Translations under genes and position numbers: made by a program
Source: Coniella vitis
Taxonomy: Eukaryota; Ascomycota; Sordariomycetes; Diaporthales; Schizoparmaceae
Direction of reading: 5' to 3'
DNA: 64,000 nt
Assembly: GCA_011317545.1 (NCBI GenBank)
Contig: WUJK01000001.1
Location: forward strand, 3,825,001-3,889,000
In this document: one piece after another, positions 58,101 to 64,000 of the stretch
Numbering within the stretch: the first letter of the stretch is position 1
Layout: every line of letters starts with the position of its first letter
Notes under the pieces: generated by a model
The model's database searches: none
What the model saw: only the letters and a program-made list of their open reading frames with translations
What the model was told of the DNA's origin: nothing

Positions 58101-61100
58101 TCTTAAGCTTAACTACCAGTTCTCTGATTGCCGAATATCTACCTTATGAACATTCTCAACCATGTGAATGCAAGAGTTTGATCACCATTCTCAACTTCTC
58201 GGTCCACTTTTTGCCTTTTTCTTTCTTTTCTTCACCCTTGATATGTTTGCAAATAATGCAAACAAAACACTGGCCGTTGAGGTATACTATATTCGAAGTA
58301 CCACGCAAATTCCCGCACCAATCCTGCTAACGAATCTACACTACCAATGACTGCCAGACTGCCAAGAATAAGAAATAGTCTTCAGAGCACCGAGCTCCTC
58401 ATTTGGCTGTTGCTATGCTTCATGCTTGCCATCTTGCGCTATGATCGTATCAAACAACTCAAATGAAGCTCTTTATCTTTGTCAATCTCCTGCTTGGGGT
58501 GATTCTACCCGAATACAGGCCCAGAACTCGTTTTGATCTTGTTGTGGTACTTCAAGGGCATCATGATGATCCGCGTCTGCATAAGGGAGCAGCGGAATCT
58601 GCATCCTCGGAGGGAAGAGAACAGCCGTATCAGAAAAGAAAATGATGACCGACATCGGCCACGGTAAGCAATTTGGTCGAACATAAGTAAGCCGCTTCAT
58701 CCACACCGTGCCACTTGGCCTTCAATGCCGAATGGAATTGTCCATCTTCTTCATCGGTGTGGTACAATCAACTACTGCTTAAACGCATACCTACAATACT
58801 CCACCAACTCAACCCACATAATAAAGCTGCATAGCCCCCAATTCCTGAAAGCCGTACACCCTGAACTATTCCAATAGCGAAAGACAGACAGACCCTGTCC
58901 AACTTAAAGCACTTACATTTATGCAGAAACATTTTCAAATTGCTCTTGGAGCAAGGCGGATAGTGGCTGTCATGGTGGACATCTTCACCTGGATGGACCC
59001 GTCCCGGTTGCCGTGAAATAGGCTGCTAGCTAGCTGGATACCCAAGAAAACCAACAAATATGCATCCAGCATGAAAAATGAGAAGCCCCGGTATGTATGC
59101 CGAGTCGAGCCTCGAATGAAAATGCAAACGTGGGTCATGGCGCCACAGTTGGCGTTGTTGAGACTGTGGATCGCTTCCACCCCATACGCGCGGGGCTCGA
59201 AGCTACATAGTACTTGATATGCCTAGATATGTTTCATATTAAGGAACATTCCGTTTCGTAAGGCTCAAAATAAAGTCGGTAACTTTCGGATTCGATAAAG
59301 AACGCTCTATAGAGTTTGCTGTTCCTAAAATATTTATAGAACCATATATCTTCTTGTTGGTTAGACCAATCAGCCCTGGGACCTCGTGGATACCAACTCA
59401 AGGAATAGGGGTCCCAGGATCCACTTTGTAAAAGCCAGCGTAACTTCAAAAGACCCTACATAGGACCCTTGGACCCAGAAATGCTGTTTCGGTCAGTCCG
59501 TAAGACCTTTGTTCTGCGATGATGGAGTCTTGTTGGACCCTTATTTTAAGGCTGAGAGACAAAAGTGTGTATGCATGTGTGAGGGAAAAAGGGAGAGCAA
59601 CACAGTATTGATTCCTAGGAATGAAAGTAGGCTGCGCCACATGGCTACAGGGTCGCTTGAGCCGATTGTCAAGACTCATTCTAGAACAGCGAGGGTTTCT
59701 AGCGTGGAACTGGGCATAATGAGCCAGGCACTACTATGTAGCCAGAATCATCAGTCTGACAAGTTGAAAGATTGTGCAAAAAAGATGCGTACAAGCCGTC
59801 CGCCTCATTCTGAGACCTTGAGCTTACCAGACCCGGACGTTAATCACAAATCTATTGGCAACGAGTGAAGAGGCCATGTCCAGGAGTTATGCCCTCTGAT
59901 GCAGCAAACAGTGTACAGAACTCACAATTAGACCTCACTGATCTATGACACTAGACAGGTTCATCGCATCTGAAGATTCCTTTCAGCTATTCCTGTCGAG
60001 CGGGCAGCTTGACAGTTACAATTGTAAATTGCGGAGCATCCCGTTGAGCTTCCGAGCCTGCGATCTTATTTGTGGTGCAGAATTGAGAGCAATTCACGAA
60101 GTAAGGGTGCATCTTGTGACACTGCTCGAGTGGTAATCTCAACCAAGTAGACGCCGCTGTTTCATGCGACTCTCGACAGTGTTCGTCTTCCAACAGTAGT
60201 GCTGTGGGGCCGGGGCGCTGCAACTGGATGGGCAAAAGAGGACTTTAGATTTGGCGGGGCTGTGTCGTCGCGAGTATCTCGCACCAGTGGTGCCGGCTTC
60301 AGTGATCAGATTGTGGAGGAGTCGTATGATGAGTTGTATTGATGGACTATTCTTGGGAGAAGGATAGGATGCATACCTGCACAATACCTAATCGCGGAAG
60401 GCACTGAGCGGGGGCGTATGTGCCGAGCCTTCGGCTTCCAGGACAGCAGTATGGGAAGGAATATCAGTGCACGTTGTCCAGAAAGAAGCGGAAAAGGATC
60501 ATGACTTAAGGATTGATAAGGGGACTCTCGACAAAACCCAAGATCATCGTTACCGTGAAGCCGGGCCGAACGCGATTTGCGATACTTGAAATGCGTGATA
60601 TAGTGTCGTGGAGTTAAGAGCTGCGGTTAGCCTAGTCCTTGGACCAGACAGATACAAGATATGAAGAATCAGGAAGAGTGGCTGTGACGAGGGCTTGACC
60701 CAAAGCCCATCAAGAGATGTTTGCATCCGCTCTCCATGCCGCAACTGGCATCAGTATAATTTGAAGCATGTCGAAATCTCAGGGCAGGGTGGACTTCCAA
60801 GATTATCCCCCCTTCCCCCCCCAAAAAACAGAAACAGCGCTGAGTACTTTGAATCATTGTCAACAAGGTGTGATTGCCCATTGCAAAATTCATTGCCGAT
60901 GCGACTTATGGTTCCTTCAGTGTTTCCCCGCCAGCTGAGGTCTGTCACGATCTACACTGCTACTCCGAAGCTGAATAGCGTGCAGCCAGAGTAGCATCCA
61001 CTTAAACCGGGTAGCATCGTCGATGATCTTGCACACAGAGGAATAGCGTGTTGTATTTTAACATTACCGTATGACTCAACACTGGCTGTTGTGGGCAAGG

Positions 61101-64000
61101 TGAAGACAACTTTGTTGCGCACGAGCAGTCGGCGATAAGCGATGAGGAAGATGAGGCCCACGTGGATGGGCCAACACACTAGTCGTTGGCGTAAACCGTG
61201 TCATGGCCTTGGGCGTTTTGGGGTGCTTCGGCGTTTTGAGAGGCTGTCGGCGTTTTGGTTCATATCTCCTTCCAGCATTGGTCGTGCGCAAAGTGTATCA
61301 ATGTACATAGTAGTGTGAGACCGTCCTGGGGTCGCGGAACGGCGTCCTTGTCCCGGGGTCGGCGAAGGGGAGCGGAGTGTGGCTGCTCAGGAGGTAGCGT
61401 TATTACTAGATTGCGGGCGCTTTGGTCCGACCGTAGCCGGTGCATCGAGATTGGGCGATCCGGAAGCAGATGGGAGTTAGCCCCCGGTGTTCCACCGCCC
61501 TGTCTCGGGGGGCTCTGGCTGTTCCTGTTGACCAATGCTCCCATGATGCAACTGTGAGTGCACACAAACGACAAGAGATGACGCTAGCTATGCTGTGGGC
61601 TTGACAGACAGCAGACCACGCGGGCCGCACCAGCTGACGCTTCCTTTTCTCCTCTCCATCTCTTGGATGACTTCATGTCAATGTCTGATGGGCTGTTGGT
61701 GTGATGGACGGGCCGTTGCGCCGTAGACAGCTCGGTGCAACCATTGGCACATGGAAGCTAGCCTGAGGTCGTAGACAGCTCGTTTGCGCATCGTGGATTG
61801 CTGGCACTCTGGCAATGCACAGCATGTCAGAGAAGGACGACCACACGGCCAACGAGTGCTGAGGACAGACAGGAAGTGCCCGATCAACTCACAATAGTAC
61901 TTTCAGATCGTGGTTAGTGTGGCAGTAGGCGGCCAATAGGTCAAAGCCAGAAGCCCATGGGAAAGGCGGAAGCGTGCCGTGGGTCGGCCGCATGGTGGGG
62001 CAGCTGGCGGTCTTTGGTTGCACTTGGAGGAGGAAGGAAGAAAAGGCGGGCTGCACGACACACCCATGGATCGCCATCTTGGGGGGCTGCATGTCCGAGG
62101 ATGATTGGAGCCAGGAGCTGGTAGTGGTAGCTTCAGAAGGAGAAGGAGACAAGCAGACAGGCGAGGGCGCCCCGCTACGGGATTGCGTAACAGGGGTACG
62201 ACGCGGGGATCGAGATGTGGAAGAATGCCATGTGCGCTCGATGAGAATGCCATTTCGATCGCGCCTTCTATGCCACCGGGGTGAGCACGGTGGCGTTCAG
62301 CATACGAGACGCAGATGAATAGAGAAGGTGCTGGGCGTGAATTGGCGTTGAGAGTCGAGCTGATTCCCAGGTGTCCTGCTCAGGTACGTACATAGTACCT
62401 TCATTCTGATGAAGGACGCTGGTGGATTAGCTTGCACAGCTTGATTTTCCACAAGTGCCAAGTCAACAAAGTTATTGCAAAACACTCGGGTCCACCATCG
62501 TTGCCGGGTCGTAGAGCAGCGATACGGTCTCACGGTCCCTTTCTCTTCCCTTCTCTTATTTGCTAGGAGCGAGCTGTTGTTCTACATAGCACAGGGACCA
62601 GCGGTACAATGTCTACCATATATGGCTTATGCGCATGTTTATTGCGGCTATTATGGCAAATAGTTAGTAGGGTCGTTTTCTCCACCAGGATGTTCCCTTC
62701 TACTGCTGTCGTCGGGGTATTGACTTTTGTTTTCAAGTGTCAGCAGCCTCTTATCACGTCTGCAACTCTTGATAATAAGCCTCGCCTGCGGCTGCTTTTG
62801 ATGCTAGTAGTCAGTTATGCTTTCGGCCTGTCCTCGTGCAAGCAATGGTGGTGTTTTGATCGTATTGCCTTTTCTTGTTCCACTTTTCTTCTTTTTTTTC
62901 TTCTTTGGAGACCACGAAAAAATTAAGGAGACAGCAACCAGAGCTGTTGATGGACTGTACTCTGTACATCACGATCGCAGCGCCATGTGCAAAACGCGGC
63001 TCCACCATAGCAAGTGATAGAACAAAAATCCGAGACTCGGTAGCGCCAACTGGCAATCGAAAACGCGCAGCGCCATCAGTGACACTTTGCTCGCCACAGA
63101 CGCACCCCGGTTCTGCCACCCTGCCATGGGCTTGGCAGAGGGGAGAATCTATCATTTGTTGACCCCAGGCAGTGCTAATCGTCCCGAGTTTGGGGCAACT
63201 GCAAGTGGACGCTAACAAAGCGGCCTGCTAGCCTGGACTGCCAGGCAGCCAGTTTAGTGCTATGGGGTCGCCTGACTGTACGCTGTGGCAGTGGTAGTAG
63301 TAGCATGCAAATTCTCACCCAGCCTGCACATCGTGCCCTCAGCAGTGCGATCGCTGTTTAACAATTTCACGGTCCCTTCTCCGCTTCGTCGCGCAACCGC
63401 TCTATGCTCGGGTCCAAATGGATCAAACCATCCAGATACTCCACGCAACATCCCACGCTGGCGCCATCCACAATCCGTGACCACACAAGCTGCCATCGTG
63501 ATTTTCGCTTGGAATCATGCCTGTGACTCACGTACTGCCGACCCAAGGCGTGCCGCAGTTTCAAAAAAGGGCACAATATCAACACGCCTTCCAGACGAAG
63601 CAAGACATCCATGTTCTTGTACATACTATGTAGTATTCCTATATCGAAGGTCTGCACATAGTATGGCTTGCGCCTGCGCCTCATTGGGGGCGGGGAGGGG
63701 CGGCGTTGTGATATGCTTTTCGCTGGCGCGACTGGGCAAATACGCCATTTCCCGTTGCCATTGTTGTTAGGTTTGCATATTCCCGTGCCAGTTACTCCGT
63801 GCTATGTGCGCTCGCTTACTATGTATAGCAGGCTCGGCTTATCATCTCCACTCAAACCAGCCACGGCAACCCGCCGCTCCGGAAACTATGCCCCAGCCAC
63901 GTCCTACTGGGGCGGCAGGCGGGTGTCGAAAAATCCATACTCAGCTCTCCATAGCACATACTGGCATGTAAGACTTGCAGCTTCTTTCTGCCAGTTTCCA
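52109..64000. other. 12 kb gene desert
   Basis: I find no supportable gene from the kinase promoter to the window end. Open frames are short and without motifs. About 55.3-60 kb is visibly AT-rich; the flanks are closer to average. Exact TACATAGTA copies lie at 53008, 53034, 53041, 53884, 55131, 55240, 59204, 59732, 61304, 62389, 63624 and 63817. A small TTTTA repeat lies near 55990. No transposase, reverse transcriptase or terminal repeats are recognisable. Confidence 0.55.
53008..53049. repeat. triple copy of the TACATAGTA motif
   Basis: TACATAGTA at 53008 is followed by two overlapping TACTATGTA copies at 53034 and 53041, making a GTACTATGTACTATGTAG tract. Confidence 0.85.

Noticed and set aside
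58463..58645. 60-residue frame with a signal-like start
   Set aside because: The first 15 residues are hydrophobic, but the rest is featureless, there are no cysteines and no promoter, and chance frames of this length are common here.
1..64000. CRISPR arrays, rRNA, transposases, secondary-metabolite core genes
   Set aside because: I looked for regular spacer arrays, conserved rRNA stretches, DDE or reverse-transcriptase motifs and polyketide or peptide synthetase domains and found none.

Overview
This window is nuclear DNA of a filamentous ascomycete (Pezizomycotina, most likely Sordariomycetes, possibly Hypocreales; the lower rank is inference). The genes carry short introns (54 to 120 nt in coding regions) with GT..AG ends and CTAAC/CTGAC-type branch points. 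The proteins are typical fungal housekeeping proteins, often with long disordered Ser/Pro/Gln-rich parts.

Layout. 1-5138 is gene-free and full of microsatellites. 5139-26000 is a dense gene block: a small three-repeat acidic protein (+), the mitochondrial tRNA-modification GTPase MSS1/MnmE (-), MAK16 for 60S ribosome assembly (+), an Mso1-like exocytosis protein (+), a Gyp7-type Rab GAP (+), ER glucosidase I (-), a 1227-residue single-span membrane protein (-) and a secreted DUF1996 protein (-). 26000-35480 is a gene desert that turns AT-rich and holds one intact tRNA-Cys(GCA). 35485-46784 is a second block: mitochondrial dynamin MGM1 (+), the zinc-transporter subunit ZRG17 (-), a conserved-looking two-span membrane protein (+) and HSP90 (+). 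After a 3 kb spacer with a minisatellite and one doubtful ORF comes a Ser/Thr kinase (-). From 52109 to the end I see no convincing gene.

The genes form no biosynthetic cluster or mobile island. Loose themes are secretory traffic and ER quality control (Mso1, Gyp7, glucosidase I, Zrg17) and mitochondria (MSS1, MGM1). Exon-intron models were built by hand. In every multi-exon model the phases agree, the summed coding length is a multiple of three, and the junctions restore family motifs. The clearest example is MSS1, where a terminal 65-nt intron hides the family's Cys-containing C-terminus.

The most unusual signals are a dispersed 9-mer, TACATAGTA/TACTATGTA, counted 35 times and only outside the coding regions I annotate, and the small GRSGYNNKPNG repeat protein behind a strong TATA box.
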